From: Bugulina stolonifera
Taxonomy: Eukaryota > Bryozoa > Gymnolaemata > Cheilostomatida > Bugulidae
Reading direction: 5' to 3'
Length of the DNA stretch: 64,000 nucleotides
Assembly (NCBI GenBank): GCA_935421135.1
Contig: OW285193.1
Location: 10,774,099-10,838,098 of the forward strand
In this document: positions 27,486 through 41,181 of the stretch, piece after piece
How the letters are laid out: every line of letters starts with the position of its first letter
Numbering within the stretch: position 1 is the stretch's first letter
Made by a program: the position numbers and the translations under genes
Notes under the pieces: generated by a model
The model's input: only the letters and a program-made list of their open reading frames with translations
Told to the model about the DNA's origin: nothing
Database searches by the model: none

Positions 27486-30400
27486 CTTTGTGCTACAAAA
27501 AATAATTTAGAAATTCCTCTCGTATACATTACCGATAATTATAGTTTTCCAGAAGACAAGGTGAAAAATATTAATTGTTGTTGCAAATCTTATATCATAC
27601 TTACAACATAACTATTTGAGAAAGGAGAAAAACGCTACATATATAACACAAATATAAGAAATAAAATAGGGAGGGTAATTTAATAGTGAATAGCTATGCA
27701 TGCAGGTATAGTATACACTATTTTAACAAACAATACAAGTAGTGGGAGGGAAAAAAATCATTTTCTTACCATAATTATTATTTCAACTCACCTGCACTTT
27801 CTTGTCTTTTTATACTGAAGATCAACTTCCTTTCTTGTTTGTTTACTAAATTTTATGGAGAGTATTATTAAACAGAATATTTAATGCTTTGATAGAGTCA
27901 CACCTCTTAGTCAGATCTACCCTTCCCATGTCCAGCCACTCTATTCTCTCTCTCCGATCTCTACAACACTACAACATATTCTTCTTGAACAATGCAGGTT
28001 AGAAAGTTATTGTTTCAGAACATTTTTGGCATATTTAAGCTATTTAAAATAGTTATCTTTAAATTGTTTTATTGTTGTAAGACAATATCGTGGCAACAGG
28101 TTACAGGGCTTTGATGGCCTACATTACTGATGTCTCCTGTTAAAAATAATAATTGTATTGTAATATTGTGATATCACAATATTATTTCCCCTTTACTGAA
28201 TGCCAACATAGTTAGGCAATCACTTTATTTTGGTAAATGGACATTTTGAAAATATCAATTCGAAACAGGACGTTCCGAAAATGTTCACATGAAACTGGAA
28301 AAACTATACTCATAGACTTGTGGATAGAGAAACTATCTATTATTATGTTTCAGCGTTTAATATTACATGTAACTGAGTCACATTTTATGCTTATCCGGTC
28401 TACCAACGAAGAAAATTACACAGATTGATGTTTTTATCTTGATACAATAAGTTTAGAAGTTCTCTTAAAAGGATACACAACAAGTACGTTTATAGAGTAA
28501 GGTATTTAAAATAATGGGTTTCAAAACGTTTTGTTGATTAGTATTTTTGAAAACTTTTCTGTCTTATCTGATTTGTATAGAATGACTGGTTTACAGTTGC
28601 AGCATTTTCTTTAGATATAATTTATATATTTCAAATGCTTCAAAAATATGTAGTTAAATAATAAAATATACACTCGAATAATATAACGTTCTTGCAGTAA
28701 AATCGTTAGCTTTCACTTGGTGAATATCGAAGAGTCAAATCCTGAAAAATATAATCGGTTTTCGCCCAAGGCATCAATCAAGTAATAGTTGTCAGCCAAC
28801 GGCAGACGTCAATAATATTCTAATTAACTATTTCATGTAAAGTTGAGATAGTCATAAAACCATTTCATTCTGGCAACAAAAAACGAATTGATGGCAATAA
28901 TTAAACCTTTATTCTATTATCAGTGGCGACCGTTGTAGTTATAATTAGTACCATTTTGTTATGCCAATCATTTTGAAACATCAATACTTGGTAAATATCA
29001 GAGCCTGAGAAAATTTTTTACTTATTGGTTTTCTTTATTCCTCGATATCTCAGTGGTGGGATATCGAAGTTCACTTGGTGATCTCTTCCAGTCTGATTGT
29101 ATTCATAGACATACTGTATTCACTACTTCTATTGTTTAGCAGTCAATCAAGCAAGCAAATTGTGATTTAGTTTATGTTCTCTAGGCCTTGGATGTTATTG
29201 TTAAATGAACTACATTATGCAAACAACTGATCAGTCAAAACATAGCAATGTTGACAAATTGGTTTTAAGGAGATTCCCACGGTAAGTGTTTCGACGGAAG
29301 ATTTTAGAAACAAAAGGATTTATCGATTGCATTGTCTTCAAATGAATAACGTACTCCAGTAAGTCATTGTGAATAATCATCTCGCTCCTTCAGCTTCTAG
29401 GTATGTCGGCTTCGTCAATCGCATTTATAAAAAGATGCCGACTCATCTTTAATGAATGCTGAATGTAGTCTCAAAAGTCATCTATGCAGAAAATCACAAA
29501 TTCAATGACCTTTAAACGATGGCATTTATGTGCAGGTTCTCTGGGGTCATTGCATTTACTATTGCTCTGTAATCACTGGTTAAATGTAATGGAATTACTA
29601 AATATAGCCTCCCACTATCTCAGAGCGAAAAAAACATGGATGAAGATAATGGTCGGCATGCCTTGTATTAAAACAACAAGTTGCAGCCTGTCAGAAGGAT
29701 GTGTAGAGGTCATGGAATAATGTAGAAACCAGTTTGTTCTTCCAGCGATCTCCACATTGACAATACCTCTATACCGTGAATGATTTATTCTGGCCCTAGT
29801 CAACCTAGAAGAAGAAATTAATTGAAACAGGATGAATTACCTGTGAGTTATATCAGGTTAAATACTGTTCTCTTCTATCTAAACATAAAATTATGCGATC
29901 ATAGAAATAGCATAGTGTTTAGATGTTGAAACTATTACATTGACCCCTTCATATCAGTGCTGAGGCATGAGATGCTGTCGCTAACCTTCGTGTGGAGACC
30001 GCTGTGGTAATTAGGTGCAGTAGTGGAGAGCTTTAGATAGCCTTAGTTCCTTGTTTGTGGTTGGGGTTTGGGGTAAGGGCGGTCAACCAGCAAAATATAG
30101 AGAAGACAACTTCTCCTGCTTCAGTTTTTGGCGAAGAACAAAGGCTATCTCAAATTTCTCCACTTCTGCACCTAACTCCGCTGTGGTAGGATCTAGTAGC
30201 TTGAGTAACTTATATAACTGTTTAGCATTCAGAGAAGACCGATGACGTGGTGGACAACTTGTTAGGATTCTGAGGTTTGCGACTAAAGACTTCTAAAATG
30301 TTGCTTTTTCAAATTAATTAATATCTTTTTCAAGTTCAAACTTTTAAAAGCATAAAATAAATATTTCACTTGAAAAGTTAAATTTTGATATTATTTCTAT

Positions 30401-32124
30401 CACATTCCTGTAAGGTATTTGAAAGTTTCAAGACAGTAGTATTACAATCATATACATACATACAGTAGATTGATAATGAAAGAATTCCCAGAGTGCATTG
30501 TATCTGTTGTTAACAGATATTTTGAATCTACATGTACATGTATCATACTTATAAGAAAAATTACATCGGCCATGGCTCAGCACATTAAGTAGGTAGCATT
30601 CCAGCCTCATGAGGACACATTCATAAATTTATAAAAGTTGGGGGCAAACGGCTCATCACAGTTTATAAAAGCTATTCTCTCAGAGCTACATGTACCAAGG
30701 GAAAAGGGTGATATGTGGATTATTTGGTTTGTTCAAGACTTGATAGAAGAAAAAGAAATGTATATAAAACCTAATGCATCAATAAACAGGGTGCAATGGT
30801 TACTCTACAATTATAGTCTTTAATGATTGGGCTTCCCCACGGCCAAGCCTAAAGGTGGAGAACTAGTGCTAGGGGGTTTTTAAACATTAATGACAAGTAA
30901 AATGTACACCCATGTTTAGTGGCTATATTGAAGCAAAATGTTATGTTTGGAATGATACATGGAAAGACCCCCTGAAGTTGACTGTATTTTTCCTTGAAGT
31001 GTAGCTATACATAGAGGCATGGAAGCAGGATGCAAAGAAAAAAGTACAAGTCAATCTTATATAATACTACATCATATTGCACACTTATACCATGACGCCT
31101 TCTCGCAATTCCAGTATTGCATGTAAGTGCATGTGTACCTGAGGTGAAGGCTACATACATGGCAGATTTATTAAGAAGAAAGGCTTCGTGAGTCAAACCC
31201 AATTTATTCACTTTTATGCCATTGCTGAATCTACTATGCAGATATCACATTATTATGATATATTTTAGATGTGTATACTGTTTGCAACCCAACTATAGAT
31301 GAGTATATTGTTCCAAAATAACTTGTTGTTTTCTTGGCTAATATTTAGCTTGTTGTACTAATTATTGGCATTATCCAATAATGGTAAACAGTAAAAGCCA
31401 ATATCTAGAGCTGTTTGATGTTGATAGATCAAACAGCACCTATTGTTTTGTTGTTGTTACTTTCTTGCATTCATGTATAATAATACTAACAAATAAACAT
31501 GAATATCAATGAGGAGTTTTTTCTCAGGAATCATTGTTTACTTTTGTAATAATTATAATATCTGAGAACACAGATAAATATATTTTGGAATCTAGAGGTC
31601 CCTCAAAGTGGTGGATTGTAGAAGGGGAAACCTATGGCTTTCTAAAGTGGAAATAGTTAGACTTTTCTTCTGTCTCCTTCCAAATGCAGGTGCTAGGATC
31701 AAACATAAACATTAGTTGCGAGGAAAAAATTGTCTGATAGTGTGTTGTGTAGTTTTAGCTTAGGTCACATGACAAAACATTTTTATTACTCTTAAAACTT
31801 CTTTGTGGTATTAAAATTATTAGAAGACTGAAGAGTATAATTTATATGCTTTTTAAAGTTTGTATTCTGTAATGGGAAGAGAGGTGTTGTAGAAGTTGGT
31901 GACTCCCTGGGCCTTTAGCTCCGGCCCTGTATAGATAGGCTGCTAATCAATATGCCTATACCTATCATTCTAACTACAGTAGTGAAGATACACATATTAT
32001 ATGTTTATCTTCAAATGTAGAATATTGGATCATCTCTAGCCAACATGTATATAGCGTGACTTCGCTGCCGATATCGACATTCCACATCAAGACGCTGATC
32101 GGAGAACAATAAGAGTGATTCATC
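27486..32124. other. Intergenic region with one MITE
   Basis: 4.6 kb between the membrane-protein start and the receptor start. No exon chain with matching phases or family similarity could be built. It contains the MITE at 30014-30172 and short AT palindromes (TAATATTGTGATATCACAATATTA-like, near 28170). The promoter of the nuclear receptor is expected just before 32125. Confidence 0.5.
30014..30172. mobile_element. MITE, TA-GGTGCAG family, copy 1
   Basis: 159 bp with ends GGTGCAGTAGTGGAG and CTCCACTTCTGCACC, followed inward by TTTAGATAGCCTT and its inverse AAGGCTATCT. TA flanks both ends, as for Tc1/mariner-type insertion. Related copies lie at 49218-49352 and 62006-62149. Confidence 0.88.
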
Positions 32125-35100
32125 ATGGACACGTTGCTTGGACTATCAGTGCACGCACAGACCCTTCAGCAGCAGCTTGGTATGTGCTATTGTGTTCAAA
32201 ATTGTCTAATAATCAACCTAATTGCAACAAATTAAAAATATATCATTATTTAGCATACATTGGCATGTTTTACTAAAAATGCAATGAACTCTCACATAAA
32301 AAAATCAAGTTCATTGGGAAAACTTAAGTTTATTAGATACATTAGAATTAGGAGTCCAACCCTGCCACTGTCAGGTTTATGGTAGAAAATAGCAATTTAG
32401 TGAGTTTACTTTTTACAGTATTTTATCGAAACCTCCTCAATGAACGGCAAGTTACTCTCCTGTTCAACTGTTTACGATTACGCGACTTAACACAAACTAT
32501 CTTGTATTACTAACATGTGGGTAAAGTTCAATGTCAAAATATTATTTTCTTCTAAATATCATTATGCCTAACATCAACTGTGTGAATAAGCATAAAAATG
32601 TTCTACTATTTGTACCACTTTGTTATTATATCGACATTAACTTATGGGTAATCACAATGACAGTGTTTTGTTAAGATACTCTCAGAAGTTACGGAATTAA
32701 GTCAGAGGTGAAATCTTACACAATATCAATGTACTTGACTGTTCGTCTCCAGTGTCACTTTCTACTTGTCATATTTACCAGCGACTTACTAGATCATATA
32801 TCACTAGGAATGACTTCTTGTAGTCATATTATACCACTTAGAAAATCAATTAGATGCTTGTGGTATACTAATAACATTTCTTTGATGTCTAGCGCATATT
32901 CATGGTTGCTTTGGCCATCGATTATTGAATGAAAAATATGTAAAATTACATGCAATAAACCATGATTTTGACTTTACCATTTTAAATATACATGTACATT
33001 GTACAATGCAACATAAAAATAAACAAAATAATAATATCATATTTCATCTATTTCAGCTGAGAGACTGCTGGATGTTCCGTGTAAAGTTTGCAATGACAAG
33101 AGTTCTGGCAAGCATTATGGAGTCTTTACTTGTGATGGTGAGTTATAAACTGCTGGCCCTAGCTGAGCTTATACCAACTGTGGTAAATATGGAGTTGTTT
33201 GCCTTTGTGAATGTCAACATGTTATGTTATCACCTCCCATGTGGGCAGAGTACAGCCTAAACTGAGTAAAACATAACAATAAATCTGATATCTCAAATTC
33301 TCACAGTTTAGTATGGAGCACTTGCTACCCCTACTATAATATTGTACTTACATTACATGTAATGCTGCACATATATATAATTCAGTTGATTTAGTTGCCA
33401 TTGGCATACCTGATGAAACAAATAAAATGGATGCACATTATTTTTAGTAGTGTGGAACGTCAGAGCCAACTAATCGGCTGATTTTCTGTCCACATAAGAA
33501 CGATTTCATCATATCCAAAGTCGTTATAGTTTGGAAGTCTTATAAGTATAAATCAATGCTGTTCAGCTAATATAACCTGATTATTCTCTGCGATTTGCAG
33601 GATGCTCTGGGTTCTTCAAGAGAAGCATACACAAGAACAGACAGTACACGTGTAAAGTTCAAGGGATCGGTAAAGGTCGCTGCCCTATAGACAAGACTCA
33701 TAGAAACCAGTGCAGGGCCTGCAGACTCACCAAGTGTTTCCAAGTCAATATGAATAAAGATGGTGAGAAAATCGCTAACAGCAATGTCACATAACTTGCA
33801 TGTATATAGTTTTTAAAAATTACTAATTTTATAATTACTTTTTTCATTCCACACTCTGTGGTCACTGCAAATTTATGGTTTATTATTTTAGCTGTGCAGC
33901 ATGAAAGAGGACCGAGGAAAAGGAAATCCTCAGCATCTCATCAGAATGTTGAAGAACCGAGTATTTGTAAAAAGGAAAAGATTGAATCAGAAGTGACAGC
34001 ATCATCCTTAGAGGAAACAAAATGGCCACGAAAACCAACTACAAGTATTCCACAGACAGCTCTAACTAATAATGTGCTGAATTCTTTGACCTTACCTTAT
34101 GCTAGTCAGTCCTCATCAACACCAAGCTTTATGGCCGCTCATCTACAAAAACAAGCTTTCCAGGCAGGCTTTGTGCACAGGTAAGCTCATGAGTGAATGT
34201 TCTAGAATCATTTCCAAACATAACATTACATAACACATGCAGTCCTACATCCTTTATTAGCAGTTTTTGTTAGGACCAAACTAAATTACTGTAATGTATA
34301 GTAATATAAAAAATAAGTAATAGTTATAGTACTATCATAAAAATTATACAAATTGAATAATCAAAACATTGTATAACCTTGCAGCCTGCTGTTGGCCGAG
34401 CACTATCAGGAGTTATCTGTTCGTTCAGAAATGGCCCAATCAGCTACAGCTAGCCCTGAAGAATGCGCCATGAGACTTCTGTATATATCTATCAATTGGC
34501 TCCGTCACTTGCCGTCTTTTAGAATACTCTCTACTTCTGACCAGGTAACCTTTATTAAGTGATGTCTAATATACATCAAACATGAGTCACTCAAGTGAAA
34601 TGTGTTTTAGTTATTTCCATAACAGTAACTCCACCCTTGCCCCCTCCTAGTTTTACTTCTTAGCTTGTTTATAAATTAGAGTCATAGATTGTTTGGAGAT
34701 AGTGCATTCTATTTTTGATAGTACATTCTTTTTGAGTTTGAACCAAATATAAATTGATTAAATATGTATGTACGTTGTTTTTTTATTAAATTGATGTATT
34801 CACAGGTACGACTACTTGAAGAAAGTTGGGCTGACTTGTTTGTTATCTCACTGGCACAGTGGAAACTACCCTTCAACTACTTGTCTATGTTAAGTAAAAA
34901 CATGAACAATTCGCTGACTTTAGAGCTACTTAAGATCAACAGTTTGGCAGCAAAGATAGACCTTCACAGACTAGACAGCACCGAGTATGCATGTCTCAAA
35001 GCTTTAGCTGTCTTCAGACCATGTAAGTATTTACATTCAAGAGATATCCAGTCATACAATACAATGCATGTGGATGTAAAATTTAACATAAATATATTAT

Positions 35101-35697
35101 AACTACTATTGTTTTGCCTATCGGTATTAAGGTTTATGCAACTTGTATGTAAATATTCATGCACAGCAGAGAATTGGGTCATGCCCTACGAATTTGAAAG
35201 TTGTCTTCTCTCTGTTTTGATGTTTGTCAGTACCCTTTGGCTTTTCTATGAACAAAGTTAATAGTAAGTCTTGGATAAAATTATACCATATCTCTCCCAC
35301 AAACTCTTATATTAAATAAAGATTAGAATATATAACATTCATTCATTGTGGGTCATTCAGATACTATCTAAAACACGTGTTATCTACAGTACAACATGTA
35401 TGTTGTGTTACAGCTTGCAGAGGATTGTCGGAGTCGTCCTCTACTATAATAGAGAATATCCAAGATCAGACACAGTACCTTCTCTCCCAGTATACTACTT
35501 CTCCACAGGTCAATGACTTCTCCCTACAGGTCAATGACCCTCTTAGGTTTGGTCATCTCCTTCTTCTACTGTCCATGATTAAAGAGGTGAAGACATCAAC
35601 AGTGAAACAGCTTTACTTCAGCACATACTGTCATGAGCTGCCAATAGAAAAGTTGCTAACTGATATATACAGATATGAGACATCACCAATCATCTAA
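32125..35697 (+). CDS. NR2E1: Nuclear receptor, NR2E (tailless/TLX-like)
   Basis: Nuclear DNA-binding transcription factor of the tailless/TLX group, usually a repressor in neural progenitors and eye or brain development. Seven exons (32125-32179, 33057-33137, 33601-33762, 33892-34180, 34385-34544, 34806-35022, 35414-35697) give 415 residues. Two C4 zinc fingers span about residues 27-95. The P-box region is [11 protein letters not shown], with [16 protein letters not shown] in finger 2. The following [18 protein letters not shown] is diagnostic of NR2E and closer to TLX than to PNR. A Ser/Lys-rich hinge follows (about 99-195), then a ligand-binding domain (196-415) with [17 protein letters not shown] and the C-terminal helix [10 protein letters not shown]. 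In the first finger an Asn stands where most receptors have Gly ([11 protein letters not shown]). Start [18 protein letters not shown] is the first ATG of exon 1 with a good donor. Confidence 0.95.
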
Positions 35698-36696
35698 GTC
35701 AATATCAAATTATGCCTTTTATATACAACTGTTAGTTTATTTATTTATGCTTATTTATCTATTAATTTATGTAATGCATTGTATAATTACATGTGCATGT
35801 ATAATATACGAGTACATGTACCTACGATATAATTTATTTATTTATATGCTGGGATTATTGGTAATAATATATCTTTGTGTTGAGTGACAAGTGCTGGTTT
35901 CTAAATATAATATTACTATACAGAATCAGGGGCGTTTCTAGAAAATTATCAAAGGGATGGCGAAATCAGCAGGCCGGGGGTCCAGGGGGCCGCCTAGGCT
36001 CCTGGCGGGGTTTGGGGCAGCGCCCCGGCCGCTGAAGCCGCTGAGCGCATTTCAGTGTCCAAAGCTGCATCCAGAGCTCATCTAAAAGACAAAACTGTGG
36101 TATTTCAAACAGCTCTTTTTTGGATGCCGGTGAAAAATATTGTCAAAATGGACGAGTAATCCATGTCAGCCATGGTAATTCCCAGACATCGAATTATGCA
36201 AACCTCAGTGCTTCATCAATATATTTCAGACGACCTTGTATGTATGAACAGAGTGCATGCAGCTAATTCTTCCTAGTGTAGCTAAGCAACTGCTAGCCAC
36301 AAGAAAATTCTCGCCTAGACATAGGCTGATCATTTGTCATAGGAGTTGCCTTGACCTGTTCAAGCTTTCTAAGGAGTTTCCCTCTCTTTACTATAAACCA
36401 GCCAGGTATAGGAAGTGTAACTTTTGGAATGATAATGTCTAGATTTAATCATGCGGTATAGACTGACAGATTAGATATGGGCTGAAGTATATTGGTTGTT
36501 CAGTTTGGCTAGATAACTCAGTTTACGTGTACATACTTCCAAGCACTGATTACAATTATAAAAGTTCTACGACTGCAGTAGGCGTATATTATGTAGGCTG
36601 GTATTTATTGTAATACTAAACCATGTTTAACACAACTTATAGTTGGAATACACCAAATGTGTTCTTTACTAATTACGAGAAATTAAAATATAAATG

Positions 36697-36940
36697 CAAA
36701 TATATCCAGACCAGACTATTGAGTATTCAAATATCAGATAGGTCTATATCATATTCAAAACCTAAAGAGAGCAAGACAAGCGGTTACAAAAAGATTATCC
36801 GAGTATTATCAAGATATACATGTAAATATATCCAGACCTTTTAAAGACTAGTAAGTATTAAAATATAAAATAGGTCTACAACATATTCAAAACCTGAAGA
36901 GAACAAGACAAGTGGTTACAAACAGATTATCCAGGCATCG
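36697..36940. repeat. Two-copy tandem duplication, about 128 bp
   Basis: AAATATATCCAGACC, AGGTCTA, CATATTCAAAACCT, AAGACAAG and GGTTACAAA appear in the same order twice with a shift of about 128 bp. The open frame in the first copy has no other support. Confidence 0.8.
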
Positions 36941-37533
36941 CACGTTACACCCGCTAGGGGTGTAGGCTTAGGGGTGTAGCGAAACCACCTACCCCTACCC
37001 TACCCACAAAACTGCCTACTCTACCCTACCCATACGAAACCACCTACCCTACCTTCGATACCACCTACCCTTCACTAAACAAGCCTTGAAGGCTTTAATA
37101 ACAGATAAGGATTATCCCTAAGGTTAGTCTACATCCACTTACCATCAAATCAATGAAAAAAGTTATGAAAATGCTAGTATATTATCTATAATAGAAACCA
37201 ATATTATTTATATTTATTTTTATTTTCAGATTTTCTCTCTGCCTGAGTACTAGTAGATTATTATATCATAGCACAGCTTTATTACGTTACTATAGAGAAG
37301 CGCACAAAGTCAGTCGTTAATCTAAGGCTAACATCAACACTTATCTTCTCCCTGAGTTCTTAGGTTGTGATGAATATACATAAGGGTCACCACAGTGACA
37401 GTAGTAGTTTTAGTTTACTTATTATATATTATTATTATTATTATAATAAAAGATGTTTTTAAAATTTATTATTACTATGATTATTAACATCAATAAACAA
37501 TTCAATAAAATAAATACCTATTTTTGATTTTAC

Positions 37534-37774
37534 TATAATTAGTAACTTTTGTTGTTTTTTATTGCTTCAATTACACAATTTGCTTATTGGCTTACTAGCA
37601 TAAGCTGTACAACAACTAAAATAATACAATATGAATATTTATTAATTTAATAATATTAAATTAATAAATATTCATATTGTATTATTTTAGTTGTTGTACA
37701 GCTTATGCTAGTAAGCCAATAAGCAAATTGTGTAATTAAAACGATAAAAAAACAACAAAAATTACTAATTATAT
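37534..37774. repeat. Large near-perfect palindrome (foldback, no spacer)
   Basis: The inner 169 bp (37569-37737) are perfectly self-complementary about position 37653, with a 1-nt centre. The outer parts continue the symmetry with few mismatches to about 37534 and 37774. The arms contain ATTACACAATTTGCTTATTG and GTTGTACAGCTTATGC. Confidence 0.93.
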
Positions 37775-38285
37775 TATAAATAATTATTACTAATTCAGTA
37801 ATTGATATTATTTATATTCATCAAATTAAAATTTAAATTATTAATTATTGATGATTATATTATTTTATTATCAGTAGCATTAGACTACTTCTACTACAAC
37901 AAAAGTCACCAGTCAGTTATATATCATATGGACACAAAATGTTGCATTCTCACTTCAAAAAGTCAAGTAGATTAGTAGTGGCAGCAAATTTGCCATAAAA
38001 CCCTCAATCCAAAAAAAGAATGGTAGTATTTTCTATGCTACTCACAACGATTGAGAGAAGGTATCAAGTTAGCAAAGATTTGGTATACTAAACTCCATAG
38101 AGGTAACACCCCATAGAGCAGGAACTTAAAAATTTTCCGCTATTAAACGCCGATTGGCCACTTGATGCCAGTTTCCCCACGGGCGGCCATGATGCGATGG
38201 GGATTTCGTCCGTTTGTTTACATTAGTTACCATTACAATTATATATAAAACACAAAACTTTTCAACGCTGTTATTTACATATACT

Positions 38286-41181
38286 CAGTGTTCGAATTGT
38301 GGTTATACGGGAGTATACGGCGTGTACCCACCTCAATTTTGGTGGGTACACTGTCAGCAGGCGTGTACCCTCAAGGTAACTGACTAGTTTTGCTGAAGAC
38401 ACGGCAGTTTTCGCAATCGAAATAGGTTTACTGGTTGCTGAGTGACTGCTGATCGTAAAATTTCCCTCTAATCTAGCGATCGTTTGATTGATAACAGCGT
38501 GTTAAGTCAATCCCGAAATGTCAAAGTAAGTTTATAGTAGCTTGGACCAGCAACCTGCACACAAATAAATCCTTCTGCTTTACTAACTAAGTTAGTCATT
38601 GTATCAATGGTTTCATAGGACTTGAGTATGAGTTCCACTTTCTTTAGTATTTTCAGCTTTCCGAATGCGTTTGCAGAGCCATGAAGACTTTTTGATAAGG
38701 ACAGTGGCCAAACAGTTGAAACTAAAAGCTTTTTTAGCTCTAAACCTAAATCTCAAAAGTAAATTGTTGTACTCTATTGCAATTTGATGTTTGACTGAGT
38801 GATAAATATCGGAGATAGTTGTATTTTTCTTACTTTGCTAATAAAATATAAAATGCTAATAAAATATAAAAATTAAAAATAAATATTAATAATAATTTAA
38901 CATGATCATCCATGATGTTGTATATAATATAACAATAACATAAATATTCGTATTTGTTAGATTATCACTAGAGAAAGAATCTGTATTCAATAATATAACT
39001 TATAAATAGTAAATCAAACATAATATTAATTATTATTATATAACAAAATAAATAATTATTTATTATCTATTTTATAGTGATTATTATAAATAAATAATAG
39101 AACTAGAAGTGAATCAATAGAATTAGATAAACAAATGGTAATCATATCATAATGATAACTTTAATTATTTACATTTTCATTAATTTTTATATGAAATAAA
39201 TTATTTTGATAATAATTGTTGTAGCAATACGCCTGCATCAAGTATAAATAGAAATATTGCTTACTGGATTGTCACAAGAACAAGAGTCGATATTCAATAA
39301 ATAAAAATGAAAATATAAAATAGAAATAAATTGTTTTTAATAGAACAGGGAATTAGATAATTAATTTATATTTAATGATCATTATTGTATCGAATATGCA
39401 ATGCAAATAATATAACTATTGTTGTATTGCTTTATATAAAATATTTTAATCTCATGTTGATATTTTTATTCTAGAATAGGTAGGAATACTATTTGTTTTT
39501 GCGCATAGTATTGAATTTCAACAGCTCTAGGTATTGCACTACTATTGCAAACTACTTCCAAGTTTAGTAAGTGAGGCAAAGAGTGAGGTTATGACAAATT
39601 GGAATTCACAGAGAGCTAAGAAGAATCTTGTCACTGTTTAGTCTAGATGGTACTAGTAGAAACTATGTATTTGGATTGAGCTTGGTTTCACTGGTTGACT
39701 GCAATTAAAGTAATCGTTTTGTTTATATTCTCTATTTTTGTTGTATTGAGGTGATTCATTGCTTTGAGAAGTCCACAAAAGACCACAGGTAATGAAGTTG
39801 TATGTTGCCTATTAGTGTACTTGCATGCCGCATATTAGTGTACTTGCATGCTGTCTATTAGTGTACTTGCATGCTGCCTAGTAACCTACATGCATGATAG
39901 TTTGTCGAGTATTTTAGGTAGCTGAATAGTCTTTTTAGGCAATACTATATTTTTAGTTACATTGAATTTAGTGTCAGTGTGATTTGATATTTCTTGCTAA
40001 GGTTATATTCGGCCATGGATTTAACTTTGAGGCCAGTTTTTACTAGTGCTGCCAATTTATAAAACATTTAGCATTTTTGGAAGATGTTGTCACAAGTGGT
40101 GAGGATACTTGTAATACAGTGTTTAGTGATCCAAAGGAAGCTGGTGAGGAATTTAATTTTGCAGAAATGATACCCTAATTTATATTTTTTATATCTACTG
40201 CTCGCTGGTGAAGCTGTCTTTTTCTAACATTGCTGTACTGGTGTTGTGGCAATGTCTTCTGTTCATTTTTCTAGGCGATTAGGCACTGTAGAGACCATTG
40301 GTTCAAACCCCAGTCAGGGCCTGGTGTTTTCATGGATTTGATGCAAGACCTAACAGCTCCCACAGATAAATCCCGTAAATTAACAAAATTATAATAATAT
40401 TAGAGAAAACCCAGTGAGTAGTACATGTATATATCCTAAATAAATTGGTGAAACTACTTTACACAGGTATGTATGTTTTATAGGCTTCAACCTTTTAACT
40501 TTTCCTTATAGCTGTTGTTCAAATAACATTACTGGTGTTATATAATAAAGTCTACAGGTAGATTGTGACAAGGGAAATACATGTATTTTATTGTATAATA
40601 CTTTTGTTCATTATAACTTTGTTAATAAACTTCAACTCCTTCCCTTCTCTAATGTTGATGTCAATGTCATAGCTGTTTTGTTGAATTACTATAGTTTTCA
40701 TACAGTTGCAGTTACATACTGTTGTTGTTTGTGTTTATATACTTTTGACAAAATATACAACTGTAAAATGTTGTAGTTCAGCATTTTGTAATAAATAAAG
40801 AAGTTGTTTTCTCTTTGACTACATGTACTTTTATTACAGTGAAAGAAAGATAAGGGGAGTTGTCATGTTTTAAATAGTATAGATCTATTCATTCTTACAA
40901 TCAATGCAGCAGTAACACAAAATTGAAGGACACAAAGCACACTCAGTAGTTTAAAATATAAGGAATAGTCTGCATTGGTACCATGTACTCTGTGTAATGA
41001 GGTAAAGGAGCTATCAACCATAATTAGAAATTGTCCTCCCTTGTTTTGTCTTGCTGAAATGGGAGAACAACTTCTAATTATGATCTGCAGCTTCTGAGTG
41101 ACCAATGCACCCTTTAGGAAAGGTCCTAAGATTGCAGGTAAGAACCGTGTACCCACCTCATTTGTTCCACTTCGAACACTG
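38286..41181. mobile_element. hAT-type element, 2.9 kb, no transposase visible
   Basis: The ends are CAGTGTTCGAATTG and CACTTCGAACACTG. The 8 bases CATATACT directly precede and follow the element (38278-38285, 41182-41189), a perfect hAT-size target duplication. Near both ends GTACCCACCTCA occurs in relation to an internal hairpin. The interior is very AT-rich and has no open frame of transposase size, so it is non-autonomous or decayed. It includes a short inner hairpin at about 41019-41087. Confidence 0.9.
41019..41087. mobile_element. Short hairpin MITE (CATAATTAGAAGTTGT family)
   Basis: Arms CATAATTAGAAATTGTCCTC and the inverse GGGAGAACAACTTCTAATTATG-like right arm flank about 25 bp. 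The same left arm recurs at about 6548, and related GTTGTCTTCTCTC pieces occur at about 15014, 25250, 35200 and 45905. Confidence 0.7.

Noticed and set aside
29484..29720. Plus-strand 78-codon frame
   Set aside because: There is no splice context, no family similarity, and an equally long antisense frame overlaps it.
40260..40340. tRNA gene or tRNA-derived SINE around GGTTCAAACCCC
   Set aside because: A B-box-like word is present, but I could not find a matching A-box or cloverleaf; too weak to annotate.
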